Source: Bacteroidota bacterium (lineage in GTDB: Bacteria; Bacteroidota; Bacteroidia; Palsa-965). Taken from it: DNA of 47,298 nt. Each line of letters starts with the position of its first letter. Position 1 is the first letter of the stretch. Under the pieces are notes generated by a model. The model was not told where the DNA came from, did not search any database, and saw only the letters and a list, made by a program, of their open reading frames with translations. Shown here in pieces: positions 25,053 through 33,491 of the stretch. The stretch covers positions 1 to 47,298 of the forward strand of contig JAAFIA010000036.1 in NCBI GenBank assembly GCA_013298545.1, given 5' to 3'. The translations under genes and the position numbers were made by a program.

Positions 25053-25080
25053 TAAAAAAAACGAGCGAAGCGAGTTAGAA
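25053..25080 (-). repeat. 28-bp dispersed module, copy 2 (inverted)
   Basis: Reverse complement of 10785-10812 with one mismatch (CGCTTCGCTCG instead of CGCTCCGCTCG). It is preceded by CTCATGTCTCTCGTCTCAAG sequence like that beside copy 1, so the shared unit is longer than 28 bp. Confidence 0.8.
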
Positions 25081-25134
25081 AAACCCCGAACTCCGTTCAT
25101 CTCCTTTTCCACAAAAATTTCTATCATTGTTCTT

Positions 25135-26274
25135 ATGCAAACACAAACGAGTTTTTGGGAGTACGACCGTTATTTTTCAGGTGTTGATGTTGTTGTAATT
25201 GGTAGCGGTATTGTAGGACTGACAACAGCTTTAACGTTAAAAGAACACGCACCACAGTTGAATATTGTGGTTACGGAGCGTGGTGCTTTGCCTTCGGGTG
25301 CGAGTACCAAAAATGCGGGATTTGCTTGTTTTGGAAGTGTATCGGAATTGTTGGATGATTTGCTTCAAAGTTCCGAAGCGGAAGTTTTTTCCTTAGTCGA
25401 AAAGCGGTATCGGGGATTATTGCGTTTGCGCGAACGGCTTGGCGATGCGGCTATTCAGTATGAATCGTTAGGCGGTTATGAACTTTTTGATGCGGAGGAC
25501 GACTACCAAAAATGTGCAGCACAGCTTGTTCCTTTCAATGCGTTATTGGCAACGTATGCGGGATTGAAAAATGTGTACCGTGTTGCTGACGATCAACTTG
25601 CTGGGTTTGGGTTTCGTGGTGTCAAGCACCTCATACACAATGGCGCAGAAGGACAAATTGATACGGGTCGCATGATGGATGCGTTGATTGCGCGGGTACG
25701 CAGTGCGGGTGTACAAATTTTGAATGGATTAGACATTATACGCTTGCATTCGGAATCGAATATGCAGGTATTGGAAACCAACCAGGGGCATGTGATTCGG
25801 GCGTGTCGGGTGGTGATTTGTACCAATGGTTTTGCGCGTCAGTTTTTGTCCGAAGAGGATGTGAATCCAGCACGTGCTCAGGTTTTGATAACAGAACCAA
25901 TCGCCGATTTGGCGGTGCGTGGCACTTTTCATTACGACCGTGGGTATTATTATTTTCGGAATGTGGGTAACCGAATTTTGCTGGGCGGAGGTCGTAATTT
26001 AGATTTTAGCGGGGAGCAAACGTCGGAACATGCAGTAACGGATTTGATTCAGGAAAAACTGAATGCGTTGTTGTGGGAGGTGATTTTGCCGAAGCGGGAG
26101 GTTGCGGTGGCGATGCGTTGGAGCGGAACGATGGGTGTTGGCGGCGTGAAACGTCCGATTGTGAAGCAGGTGCGCGCAGGCGTGTATGCGGCGGTGCGGA
26201 TGGGCGGGATGGGCGTTGCCTTAGGTTCGCTCACGGGAGAAGAGGCGGCGGAGATGGTGTTGGAGGGCTTGTAG
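25135..26274 (+). CDS. FAD-dependent oxidoreductase, DAO (D-amino acid/glycine oxidase-like) family
   Basis: A 379-residue protein starting MQTQTSFWEYDRYFSG. It has an FAD-binding Rossmann motif VVIGSGIVGLTTALTL, an Arg/Ser-rich SGASTKNAGFACFG loop that contacts FAD in this family, and a C-terminal GGMGVALGSLTGEEAAEMV block that closes the FAD site. DAO-family enzymes oxidise amines or amino acids such as glycine, sarcosine or D-amino acids, producing H2O2 or passing electrons on. Substrate cannot be read. The longer open frame upstream is discounted because it runs through the repeat region. Confidence 0.87.
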   Translation: MQTQTSFWEYDRYFSGVDVVVIGSGIVGLTTALTLKEHAPQLNIVVTERGALPSGASTKNAGFACFGSVSELLDDLLQSSEAEVFSLVEKRYRGLLRLRERLGDAAIQYESLGGYELFDAEDDYQKCAAQLVPFNALLATYAGLKNVYRVADDQLAGFGFRGVKHLIHNGAEGQIDTGRMMDALIARVRSAGVQILNGLDIIRLHSESNMQVLETNQGHVIRACRVVICTNGFARQFLSEEDVNPARAQVLITEPIADLAVRGTFHYDRGYYYFRNVGNRILLGGGRNLDFSGEQTSEHAVTDLIQEKLNALLWEVILPKREVAVAMRWSGTMGVGGVKRPIVKQVRAGVYAAVRMGGMGVALGSLTGEEAAEMVLEGL

Positions 26275-26310
26275 GGTTGAGGGCCTCCACTCCCGCAAAG
26301 CGCAATTCAT

Positions 26311-26318
26311 TACCTTTG
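26311..26318 (+). promoter_or_regulatory. TAnnTTTG promoter element, start of the polysaccharide locus
   Basis: TACCTTTG lies 25 bp before the sulfotransferase ATG at 26344, in the gap after the oxidoreductase gene. It is the most likely promoter for the head of the locus. No clear -33 TTG at the usual distance. Confidence 0.5.
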
Positions 26319-26343
26319 CAAACCGGAAACAGTAAACGCATTT

Positions 26344-27225
26344 ATGATCAATCCCATCAGTCTTATGATTGTTGGAGCGCAGAAAGCTGGCACAACTTCG
26401 CTCAAACATTATCTTGGCGAGCATCCGCAGTTGTTTGCGCATCAGCAAAAAGAATTTAGTTTTTTTTCTGATGCAACAGAATATAAACAAGGTTTTGCTG
26501 TTGCAGAACGGAAATACTACCCATCAACTTCTTCCAAACAACTGCGCATTGCAAAAAATGCGCAACTCTATTCCCTTCCGAATGGACTAGAACGCCTACA
26601 AGAACACAATCCCAACTGCAAATTGGTACTGGTTCTTCGCAATCCGGTTGATCGCGCTTATTCTAGTTTTTTGATGGAACGTAATTATGGTTCTTTGCAC
26701 TGTACGTTTGATGATATTGCTGCGCTGCGCCATACCCCCGTTTCGCTTGAAGAAGATTGGCGCTTTGAAATTTTGCTGGGTATGAGCATGTATGCCAAAC
26801 ATTTGGAACATATTTGGACGCTATTTCCAGAAACACAAACGCGCATTTTTTTATTTGAAGACCTTATCAAACAACCTACTCATATCTGTCGCGATTTATT
26901 TGAATGGATGGAAATTGATCCCTCTTTTCATCCACAGACCAACCGGAAGTACAACGAAACCAAGCAAGTTAAATCCAACACCTACTCGCGCCTCATTAAG
27001 AAAGTATTGCACAACGAAAATCCACTCAAAAAACTAGCGCGTACCATCCTTCCAACCCAAGCCGAACATAAAGTTGGTGAGCTGCTCTACAACGTCAATA
27101 AATCAAAACATAAACACCCCGAAATCAACACGCAAACACGCAAAGATTTAATTGCCTATTTTCGTCCATACAACGACCACCTGAGCCAACTCCTGAACCG
27201 CGACCTCAGCGCGTGGAACAACTAA
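26344..27225 (+). CDS. Sulfotransferase, PAPS-dependent
   Basis: A 293-residue protein. The 5'-phosphosulfate loop is VGAQKAGTTSLKHYL (residues 10-24), and the 3'-phosphate-binding segment is LVLVLRNPVDRAYSSFLMER. Both are diagnostic of PAPS sulfotransferases that sulfate carbohydrates. It opens a run of polysaccharide genes, so the likely acceptor is a sugar of the exported glycan. No membrane anchor is visible, so it would act in the cytoplasm or at the inner face of the membrane. Confidence 0.88.
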   Translation: MINPISLMIVGAQKAGTTSLKHYLGEHPQLFAHQQKEFSFFSDATEYKQGFAVAERKYYPSTSSKQLRIAKNAQLYSLPNGLERLQEHNPNCKLVLVLRNPVDRAYSSFLMERNYGSLHCTFDDIAALRHTPVSLEEDWRFEILLGMSMYAKHLEHIWTLFPETQTRIFLFEDLIKQPTHICRDLFEWMEIDPSFHPQTNRKYNETKQVKSNTYSRLIKKVLHNENPLKKLARTILPTQAEHKVGELLYNVNKSKHKHPEINTQTRKDLIAYFRPYNDHLSQLLNRDLSAWNN

Positions 27226-27230
27226 TTACG

Positions 27231-28049
27231 ATGGACATAGAATACGATATTAAACCACAACGCAAGCTCAGTCTTGGTCTTCAGGAGCTAAACCGCCACC
27301 GCGAGTTGCTCTATTTTTTTACGTGGCGCGATATTAAAATCAAATACAAACAAACCTTACTCGGATTTGCTTGGGCCATTGTTCAACCACTCTTGCTCAT
27401 GAGTGTGTTTGTGCTTTTTTTTCGTTCTGGTTTGCAAAAAGGAATGGATATTCCTTACACCGTTTTTGCATTTTCAGGATTGATGCTTTGGACTATTTTT
27501 TCGGCAGGGCTTTCCAACGCTGGAAACAGTATGGTAAACAATGCCAACATCATCAAGAAAATTTATTTTCCACGCTTAATCATTCCCATTTCTTCCATAC
27601 TCGTTGCCCTCTTCGATTTTCTGATGACCATTCCGGTATTCATTGGCCTACTAGCGTGGGAAGGTGTTATGCCACGCGTGGAAGCCCTTTACGCACTACC
27701 ACTCGGTATTTTGCTTACGCTTCTTGGAACTTTTGGGCCAGGTTGTTTGTTGGCGGCACTCAATGTCAAATTTCGCGATGTGCGTTACCTCATTCCTTTT
27801 TTTATTCAATTGTTGCTCTTTGTTTCGCCTGTTATTTATCCCGCAACATGGGTACACCATACTTGGCTCAAACACCTGTTGGCTGTCAATCCAATGCATG
27901 GCGCTTTGCAAGTTTTTCGCAGCGCATTTTCTACCGCACCAATTGATGTAACCGATTTGTGCATCAGTATTTTTTCTTCACTCTGTTTTCTTGTTGTCGG
28001 ACTTTTATATTTCCGAAAAACCGAAGCTTATTTTGCTGATCTCGCATGA
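27231..28049 (+). CDS. wzm: Polysaccharide ABC transporter permease (Wzm-like)
   Basis: A 272-residue polytopic protein starting MDIEYDIKPQRKL. An N-terminal amphipathic segment (ELLYFFTWRDIKIKYKQ) is followed by six hydrophobic helices (for example LGFAWAIVQPLLLMSVFVLF). This is the ABC-2 layout of the O-antigen/capsule exporters Wzm, KpsM and TagG. It begins 5 bp after the sulfotransferase stop and overlaps the ATP-binding gene by 4 bp. With it, it should form a heterotetramer that moves a lipid-linked glycan across the inner membrane. Confidence 0.88.
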   Translation: MDIEYDIKPQRKLSLGLQELNRHRELLYFFTWRDIKIKYKQTLLGFAWAIVQPLLLMSVFVLFFRSGLQKGMDIPYTVFAFSGLMLWTIFSAGLSNAGNSMVNNANIIKKIYFPRLIIPISSILVALFDFLMTIPVFIGLLAWEGVMPRVEALYALPLGILLTLLGTFGPGCLLAALNVKFRDVRYLIPFFIQLLLFVSPVIYPATWVHHTWLKHLLAVNPMHGALQVFRSAFSTAPIDVTDLCISIFSSLCFLVVGLLYFRKTEAYFADLA

Positions 28050-29299
28050 AACCCATCCTCGAAATACATCAGGTTTCAAAAACATTTCGGTTGCTTCACG
28101 AGCAGCAATCGTATCTGAATCTGCGCGATTCGATTGCGGGTTTATTTAAACCATCGAAAACAGAACGCGAACTCTTCCACGCTTTGCGCGAGGTGAGTTT
28201 CAGGGTCATGCCCGGCGATACGCTTGGCATCATCGGAAAAAATGGTGCGGGGAAATCAACACTTTTAAAAGTGCTGTCGAAAATTACGCCACCGACTGCC
28301 GGAAAAATCACGGTTCGTGGACGCATTGCGAGTTTGCTCGAGGTTGGTACCGGATTCCACGGCGAATTATCGGGCCGCGAAAATATCTTCTTCAACGGAT
28401 CAATCCTTGGCATGAAACGCGAAGAAATAAAAAAACACTTCGATGCCATTGTTGATTTTTCTGGAACAGAAAAATTTCTGGATACACCACTCAAACATTA
28501 TTCAAGTGGTATGCAATTGCGGCTCGCCTTTGCTGTTGCGGCTTTCCTCGAACCTGAAATTTTAATCATCGACGAAGTATTGGCGGTTGGCGATGCTGAA
28601 TTTCAAAACCGATGCCTCGGAAAAATGGAAGAAGTGAGCAAAAGCGGTCGTACCATTTTGTTTGTCAGCCATAATTTAAAAGCCGTTCAAACGCTCTGCA
28701 AACGCGCCATTCTGCTCGAACGCGGTCAAGTAAAAATGGATACCGAACAAGTCAGCGAAGCCATACGACTCTACCTCAGTTCGGGAAGTTCTGAATCGCG
28801 ACAACGTTGGCTTGCAACCGACACGCATTACAACGATCCAAATTTTGCCCCAAAAAGTTTATCCATCGTAGATGCAAACGGACACCTTGTTGAGCAAGCC
28901 TTACAAAACCGCGAAGCCTATTTTGTGCGCATCGAAGCCGAAATTCAAGAACCCAATTCAGCCCTTACCGTTGGTTATGCGATTTATTCGGAAGATGGTT
29001 TGCTGATTTACAGTTCTTATCAGAATGATTGTGCAACAGGAACCGTTGATCTTTTGCAAGCTGGAACCTATACGTTTACGGCTCCCATTCCTTCAAGCAT
29101 TTTAAATGAAGGCGATTACCGCATCGAATTGCTGGCTAGTTTGCATTACATCCGCTGGATTTGTGAACCCGGAAAAGATGTCCCTACGATCAATATTACC
29201 ATGAATGATTTGCCAACGGATTCTCCGTTTTGGATGAGTAAACGTCCCGGAATTCTTGCACCAGCTCTTCCTTGGAAAATTGTGCCCCAAAACAGTTGA
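28046..29299 (+). CDS. wzt: Polysaccharide ABC transporter ATP-binding protein (Wzt-like) with C-terminal carbohydrate-recognition domain
   Basis: A 417-residue protein. Walker A GKNGAGKST (64-72), signature YSSGMQLRL (152-160), Walker B ILIIDE (172-177) and the SHN switch are all intact. Residues 1-235 are the ATPase. Residues about 245-417 form an extra beta-rich domain of the kind found in Wzt exporters, where it recognises the non-reducing-end modification of the finished chain. This predicts a chain-terminated polymer (methylated or similarly capped); the methyltransferase in the next gene is a candidate for making the cap. Confidence 0.9.
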   Translation: MKPILEIHQVSKTFRLLHEQQSYLNLRDSIAGLFKPSKTERELFHALREVSFRVMPGDTLGIIGKNGAGKSTLLKVLSKITPPTAGKITVRGRIASLLEVGTGFHGELSGRENIFFNGSILGMKREEIKKHFDAIVDFSGTEKFLDTPLKHYSSGMQLRLAFAVAAFLEPEILIIDEVLAVGDAEFQNRCLGKMEEVSKSGRTILFVSHNLKAVQTLCKRAILLERGQVKMDTEQVSEAIRLYLSSGSSESRQRWLATDTHYNDPNFAPKSLSIVDANGHLVEQALQNREAYFVRIEAEIQEPNSALTVGYAIYSEDGLLIYSSYQNDCATGTVDLLQAGTYTFTAPIPSSILNEGDYRIELLASLHYIRWICEPGKDVPTINITMNDLPTDSPFWMSKRPGILAPALPWKIVPQNS

Positions 29300-29316
29300 T
29301 TGCTAATAAAACACCT

Positions 29317-30000
29317 ATGCTTAAAAGTACGCACAAAGAATTTTTGTTGGATTGTATGCCGTCGTTTTTACGCAACCTGTTTATCAAACGACGGGAACGC
29401 ATTCGCGATGCATTTCTTGAGCAATGGCAACAAGCAGGAAGCAGCATACCGCCACCGCACCAATACAAACAAGCAGTTATTGAAGCCTATCAGCGTGCTG
29501 CTGGTTTAGACGTATTGGTTGAAACCGGAACGTTTATGGGGCACATGGTTGAAGCGCAGCGACGCAATTTCAAACAGATCCATTCTATCGAGATCAGTGA
29601 AAAATTGTGGGCTGATGTGGTCAAACGTTTTGAACAATACAAACACATCCATCTCCACCTCGGCGATAGTTCGCACCGTCTTCCTGAAATTGTAGCTCAA
29701 CTCGAATGTCCTGCACTTTTTTGGCTCGATGGGCATTATTCTGCCGGAGAAACAGGCAAAGGTGAAACCGAATGTCCCATTTTTGCTGAGCTGGATGCTA
29801 TTTTCAATGATGCTCCTCATGACCACATCATCCTCATCGACGATGCACGCTGCTTTGTGGGAGAACATGATTACCCAACAATCGACGAATTAAAAGCATA
29901 CCTGTCGCAAAAGAATACGAATTTTGAATGTACCGTCAAAAATGATCTGATCCGAATTGTTCCATCCAATTTTCATGATCGCGCTTTGGCCATGCGCTAA
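29317..30000 (+). CDS. Class I SAM-dependent methyltransferase
   Basis: A 227-residue protein starting MLKSTHKEFLL. VLVETGTFMGHMVEA is the first strand and SAM-binding loop, IHSIEIS the second strand with the acidic ribose-binding Glu, HLHLGDSS the next, and a LIDDARCF strand carries metal-ligand-type Asp residues. It resembles the small sugar O-methyltransferases of glycan loci. Located right after the Wzt-like gene, it may cap or decorate the polymer. It starts 17 bp after the Wzt gene. Confidence 0.75.
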   Translation: MLKSTHKEFLLDCMPSFLRNLFIKRRERIRDAFLEQWQQAGSSIPPPHQYKQAVIEAYQRAAGLDVLVETGTFMGHMVEAQRRNFKQIHSIEISEKLWADVVKRFEQYKHIHLHLGDSSHRLPEIVAQLECPALFWLDGHYSAGETGKGETECPIFAELDAIFNDAPHDHIILIDDARCFVGEHDYPTIDELKAYLSQKNTNFECTVKNDLIRIVPSNFHDRALAMR

Positions 30001-30034
30001 TCAGGTATGGCCTCATTCGTTGTGTACATACTGC

Positions 30035-30042
30035 TATTTTTG
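30035..30042 (+). promoter_or_regulatory. TAnnTTTG promoter element, 6 nt before the ATG
   Basis: TATTTTTG followed by six bases (TAAACC) and the fucosyltransferase ATG at 30049. The expected transcription start falls at or next to the ATG. Confidence 0.6.
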
Positions 30043-30048
30043 TAAACC

Positions 30049-30933
30049 ATGATTCTTGTCAAAATCCGTGGTGGGTTAAGTAACCAACTTTTTCAATATG
30101 CCTGCGCACGTGCCCTCGCGCACAGGCAAAACACACACGTGGTCATCGACCGCACGTGGTTTGATAAACTTCCTGATGATGTAACGCCACGTCTTTTCGA
30201 TCTTGCACAGTTTAACATTGATGCAACGTATGCTTCTACTTGGGAATTGATCGGAACAAACGGTGTGCGCAACACATCCTTACTTCAATTGCCTGTTGCG
30301 CTTTGGCGAAAAATCAATCCCCGTTGGCATTATTTTGAAGAAAAAGAATTTGCCTTTGATCCGCGTGTGCTTCAATTGCCCGATCAAACCTGTCTATACG
30401 GCTACTGGTGTTCCGAAAAATATTTTGACGATTGTGCCGAAATGATTCGCGATGAATTTCAGGTTCGCAAAGCGCCCGATCACATCAATCAACAATGGAT
30501 TACCCAAATGCAGGATTGTACGTCAGTAGCGGTACACATTCGTCGCGGCGATTATGCCAGTAATCCACTTTACACCAAAATTCACGGACTTTGTTCGCCC
30601 GCATATTATGCTGCTGCGGTTAAGAGTATTGCTTCAAAATATCCAGACGCTCATTTATTTATTTTTTCCGACGATCCTGCTTGGGTTGCTGCAAACATGA
30701 CGTTTGAATTGCCGCATGTATTGATTACCCATAACCGCGACGAAAATAATTTTGAGGACTTACGCCTGATGATGCATTGCAAACATCACATCATCGCCAA
30801 CAGTGGTTTTAGTTGGTGGGGCGCATGGCTGGCCAAACAGCACGACAAAACAGTAATTGCGCCCAAAAAGTGGTTTAACGAGGCGAAAAACGATACCCGC
30901 GATCTTTATCCAACTACTTGGATCACGCTCTAG
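30049..30933 (+). CDS. Alpha-1,2-fucosyltransferase-like glycosyltransferase (GT11)
   Basis: A 294-residue protein. The N-terminus KIRGGLSNQLFQYACARALA is the GT11 signature, and the HIRRGDY motif (H163-D168) that binds GDP-fucose is intact, followed by the FIFSDDPAW and SGFSWWGAWLA blocks. Members transfer L-fucose from GDP-fucose in alpha-1,2 linkage to a galactose-type acceptor. It acts at the cytoplasmic side on the lipid-linked glycan. GDP-fucose synthesis genes are not in the window. Confidence 0.9.
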   Translation: MILVKIRGGLSNQLFQYACARALAHRQNTHVVIDRTWFDKLPDDVTPRLFDLAQFNIDATYASTWELIGTNGVRNTSLLQLPVALWRKINPRWHYFEEKEFAFDPRVLQLPDQTCLYGYWCSEKYFDDCAEMIRDEFQVRKAPDHINQQWITQMQDCTSVAVHIRRGDYASNPLYTKIHGLCSPAYYAAAVKSIASKYPDAHLFIFSDDPAWVAANMTFELPHVLITHNRDENNFEDLRLMMHCKHHIIANSGFSWWGAWLAKQHDKTVIAPKKWFNEAKNDTRDLYPTTWITL

Positions 30934-30970
30934 GCAATACATCCGCTTTATGTGTTGCAACGTATATTCG

Positions 30971-30978
30971 TATATTTG
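30971..30978 (+). promoter_or_regulatory. TAnnTTTG promoter element, 6 nt before the ATG
   Basis: TATATTTG, then six bases (CAAGGC), then the ATG at 30985. Same spacing as at 30035-30042 and 35419-35426. A TATG at 30949-30952 is a weak -33 candidate with an 18-bp spacer. Confidence 0.6.
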
Positions 30979-30984
30979 CAAGGC

Positions 30985-31389
30985 ATGTTCAAGGAAATCC
31001 AGCTTCTTACATTCGATCAGCAACTCGATCCTTCGTTTGGGGTAGATAAATTCATTCATTCGCAACACAACGTTCCGTTTGAAATTAGACGCATTTACTG
31101 GACATATCAAACACCACCCGAAGTTATTCGCGGGCATCATGCGCATAAACGACTCGAACAAGTTTTGGTTGCTATACACGGAAACATCGTTGTTCATACC
31201 GAATTTCCGCATGGGAAGAAGCAATCCACTACACTCCATCGTTCTGATGTGGGTTTATTTATTCCCACACACTGTTGGCATACACTCGAATTTTCGGCAG
31301 ATGCGGTTTTGATGGTCATGGCCTCGCAAGAATATGAAGCGGACGAATATGTACGCGATTATAACGTTTTTTTAACGGGTGCATTTTAA
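30985..31389 (+). CDS. dTDP-4-dehydro-6-deoxyglucose 3,4-ketoisomerase-like cupin (FdtA/WxcM-like), copy 1
   Basis: A 134-residue single-domain cupin starting MFKEIQLLTFDQ. RRIYWTYQTPPEVIRGHHAH carries the family RGHHAH active-site motif, followed by EQVLVAIHG and the second cupin strand set (GLFIPTHCWHTLEF). FdtA and QdtA move the keto group of dTDP-4-dehydro-6-deoxyglucose from C4 to C3, the first committed step to 3-amino-3,6-dideoxy sugars. A second, similar gene follows directly. The longer reading frame upstream is discounted because a good promoter element lies inside it. Confidence 0.85.
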   Translation: MFKEIQLLTFDQQLDPSFGVDKFIHSQHNVPFEIRRIYWTYQTPPEVIRGHHAHKRLEQVLVAIHGNIVVHTEFPHGKKQSTTLHRSDVGLFIPTHCWHTLEFSADAVLMVMASQEYEADEYVRDYNVFLTGAF

Positions 31390-31414
31390 CCGATTTCTTA
31401 TATTCGTCGGGAAT

Positions 31415-31819
31415 ATGCAGAACGACATTAAAGTCATTTCATTTGGTCAGATTGGAGATGCGGCAATCGGGTATATTTCCGTTGCACAAACACAAGAAAA
31501 AATCCCCTTCGCAATACGTCGCGTTTATTGGACGTACCATACGCCAACCGAAGTAATTCGCGGGCATCATGCACATACTCGACTCGAACAAGTTTTGATT
31601 GCTATTCATGGAAGGATTACGGTGCATACCGAATTTCCTGACGGACGCAAACAAACTACCCTACTCGATTCGCCCGAAATGGGTTTATACATTCCACCAC
31701 AATGCTGGCGTACGATTGAATTTTCGGAAGGTGCGGTATTGATGGCAATTGTCTCGCATGAATACGAAGCCGCCGAATATATTCGCGATTACCAAGTGTT
31801 TTTAAACAACAAGGCATAA
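31415..31819 (+). CDS. dTDP-4-dehydro-6-deoxyglucose 3,4-ketoisomerase-like cupin (FdtA/WxcM-like), copy 2
   Basis: A 134-residue protein of the same length and alignment as the preceding gene, with well over half the residues identical, including RGHHAH, the EQVL-AIHG block and PxxCWxTxEF. This gene leads straight into the acyltransferase and aminotransferase genes (1-bp and 4-bp overlaps), so it is the copy most tightly tied to the pathway. TATATTCG, one base off the promoter consensus, sits 8 bp before its ATG. The two copies could differ in the C4 stereochemistry they produce (galacto versus gluco), but this cannot be read from sequence. Confidence 0.85.
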   Translation: MQNDIKVISFGQIGDAAIGYISVAQTQEKIPFAIRRVYWTYHTPTEVIRGHHAHTRLEQVLIAIHGRITVHTEFPDGRKQTTLLDSPEMGLYIPPQCWRTIEFSEGAVLMAIVSHEYEAAEYIRDYQVFLNNKA

Positions 31820-32376
31820 TGGCTGTTCACATTCATCCTACGGCGCTCGTCAATTCCAAAAAAATTGGTGATGATACCCGCATTTGGGCATTTGTCAATA
31901 TCCTGGAACATGCCGAAATTGGTGGTGCTTGTAATATCTGTGACCATTGCTTTATCGAAAATAATGTAACCATTGGTAACCGCGTAACCATCAAAACAAA
32001 TGTTTCGCTTTGGGACGGTGTGCGTATTGCGGATGATGTTTTTGTTGGACCAGCAGTTGTGTTTTCAAATGATTTGCGCCCACGTAGCAAAAATTACAAA
32101 CCTGTTGTTGAAACGCATTTGCAGCAAGGTTGCTCGATCGGTGCAGGATCTATTTTACTAGCGGGTATCCGCATTGGAAAATATGCCATGACGGGTATTG
32201 GAAGTGTTGTTACACGCGATGTGCCCGACTACGCACTCGTGTATGGTAATCCTGCTCGTCAACACGGCTGGGTTGATGAATCTGGCGAAAAACTAACGGC
32301 TGATGGAAATGGGTTTTGGAACTCGCCATCCGGCATCAAATTTCGCGAAACCATAAACGGCTTAGAACGCGTATGA
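31819..32376 (+). CDS. Left-handed beta-helix acyltransferase (FdtC/WbpD-like N-acetyltransferase)
   Basis: A 185-residue protein made of hexapeptide repeats ([IV]G-x4-[IV] type: IGDDTRIWAFVNI, IGNRVTIKTNVSL, IGAGSILLAGIRIG, GIGSVVTRDVPDYALVYGNP). The IHPTALV start and the YGNPAR end are typical of sugar-nucleotide N-acetyltransferases. Placed between ketoisomerase and aminotransferase genes, it is the likely N-acetylase of the dTDP-3-amino-3,6-dideoxyhexose. The start overlaps the previous stop (TAATG); the end overlaps the next gene by ATGA. Confidence 0.87.
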   Translation: MAVHIHPTALVNSKKIGDDTRIWAFVNILEHAEIGGACNICDHCFIENNVTIGNRVTIKTNVSLWDGVRIADDVFVGPAVVFSNDLRPRSKNYKPVVETHLQQGCSIGAGSILLAGIRIGKYAMTGIGSVVTRDVPDYALVYGNPARQHGWVDESGEKLTADGNGFWNSPSGIKFRETINGLERV

Positions 32377-33491
32377 ATCACACACCAGTTCCATTCCTCG
32401 ATTTCACACCCATGAACGAGCGGGTGCGCGAAAAAATGTTTGCCGCATTTCAACGCGTATATGATAGCAATTGGTTTATTCTTGGAAAAGAAGTAGATGC
32501 TTTTGAAACCGAATTTGCACGTTTTACACAAACCACGTATGCGATTGGAACAGGTAACGGACTCGATGCGCTCTACCTTTCGCTCAAAGCCATTGGCATT
32601 CAACCGGGCAATGAAGTTATTGTTCCGGCCAACACATACATTGCAACAGCACTTGCGGTAACGTATGCGGGCGCAACCCCTGTTATGTGCGAACCTGACG
32701 CGCAAACATGGAACATCGATCCTAAAAAAGTTGAAGCGTGTATCACGCCAAAAACAAAAGCCATCATGCCTGTTCATTTATATGGACAAGCCTGTGAGCT
32801 AGATGCCATCATGCACATTGCCAAGGCGCATAACCTTTATGTGATTGAAGATAATGCACAAGCACAAGGCGCCACGTGGAATGGAAAACCCACTGGAAGT
32901 TTCGGCGATTTAGCAGCAACGAGTTTTTACCCAAGCAAAAATATCGGGGCGTATGGCGATGGCGGAGCGATTACAACTTCGTCTGAAACATTTGCCAAAC
33001 AGGTGCGTCTTTTACGCAATTACGGTTCTGAGAAAAAATACCACAACGAAATACAAGGTATCAATTCGCGGCTAGACGAAATGCAAGCGGCTTTTTTGCG
33101 GATAAAACTTGAAGCGCTCGAAGCATGGAATCGCGAACGGGTACATATTGCGAATCGGTACACACAAAACTTAGCCGATATTCAACATATTCAATTGCCG
33201 CAGGTTGCTGTTGGTGCAAGTGCTGTTTGGCATGTTTATGTAATCCTGACAAGCCAACGCGAAAAATTGATGGCTTATTTGCAAGATCGAAACATCAGCA
33301 CCATGATTCATTATCCCATTCCGATGCACTTGCAAAAAGCATACGCGGGACTTGGATTCAAAAAAGGAGCATTCCCAATCACCGAACACATTGCCGACTC
33401 GTGTTTGAGTCTTCCGCTCTATCCGGGCATGACCGACGCGCAGGTGGATTTAGTTTGCGAACATCTTGTTACATTTTTCAGGAATGCCTGA
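32373..33491 (+). CDS. DegT/DnrJ/EryC1 sugar aminotransferase (FdtB-like)
   Basis: A 372-residue PLP enzyme starting MNHTPVPFLDF. The PLP-binding Lys is K189 in SFYPSKNIGAYGDGGAI. Other family blocks are GTGNGLDALYLSLKAIGI, VIEDNAQAQGA, and the closing SLPLYPGM. The enzyme would aminate C3 of the dTDP-3-keto-6-deoxyhexose made by the FdtA-like neighbours, using glutamate. It overlaps the acyltransferase gene by 4 bp and the next glycosyltransferase gene by 8 bp. Confidence 0.9.
   Translation: MNHTPVPFLDFTPMNERVREKMFAAFQRVYDSNWFILGKEVDAFETEFARFTQTTYAIGTGNGLDALYLSLKAIGIQPGNEVIVPANTYIATALAVTYAGATPVMCEPDAQTWNIDPKKVEACITPKTKAIMPVHLYGQACELDAIMHIAKAHNLYVIEDNAQAQGATWNGKPTGSFGDLAATSFYPSKNIGAYGDGGAITTSSETFAKQVRLLRNYGSEKKYHNEIQGINSRLDEMQAAFLRIKLEALEAWNRERVHIANRYTQNLADIQHIQLPQVAVGASAVWHVYVILTSQREKLMAYLQDRNISTMIHYPIPMHLQKAYAGLGFKKGAFPITEHIADSCLSLPLYPGMTDAQVDLVCEHLVTFFRNA

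Larger units (their letters stand above)
24693..25134. other. Intergenic region with short repeats
   Basis: About 440 bp between divergent genes. 24693-24940 shows nothing I can interpret beyond A/T-rich sequence that must hold the promoter of the giant repeat gene. 24951-24990 is an 8-bp tandem array. 25009-25080 holds CTCATGTCTC-type sequence and the second copy of the 28-bp module. TATCATTG, one base off the promoter consensus, sits 5 bp before the ATG at 25135. Confidence 0.6.
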
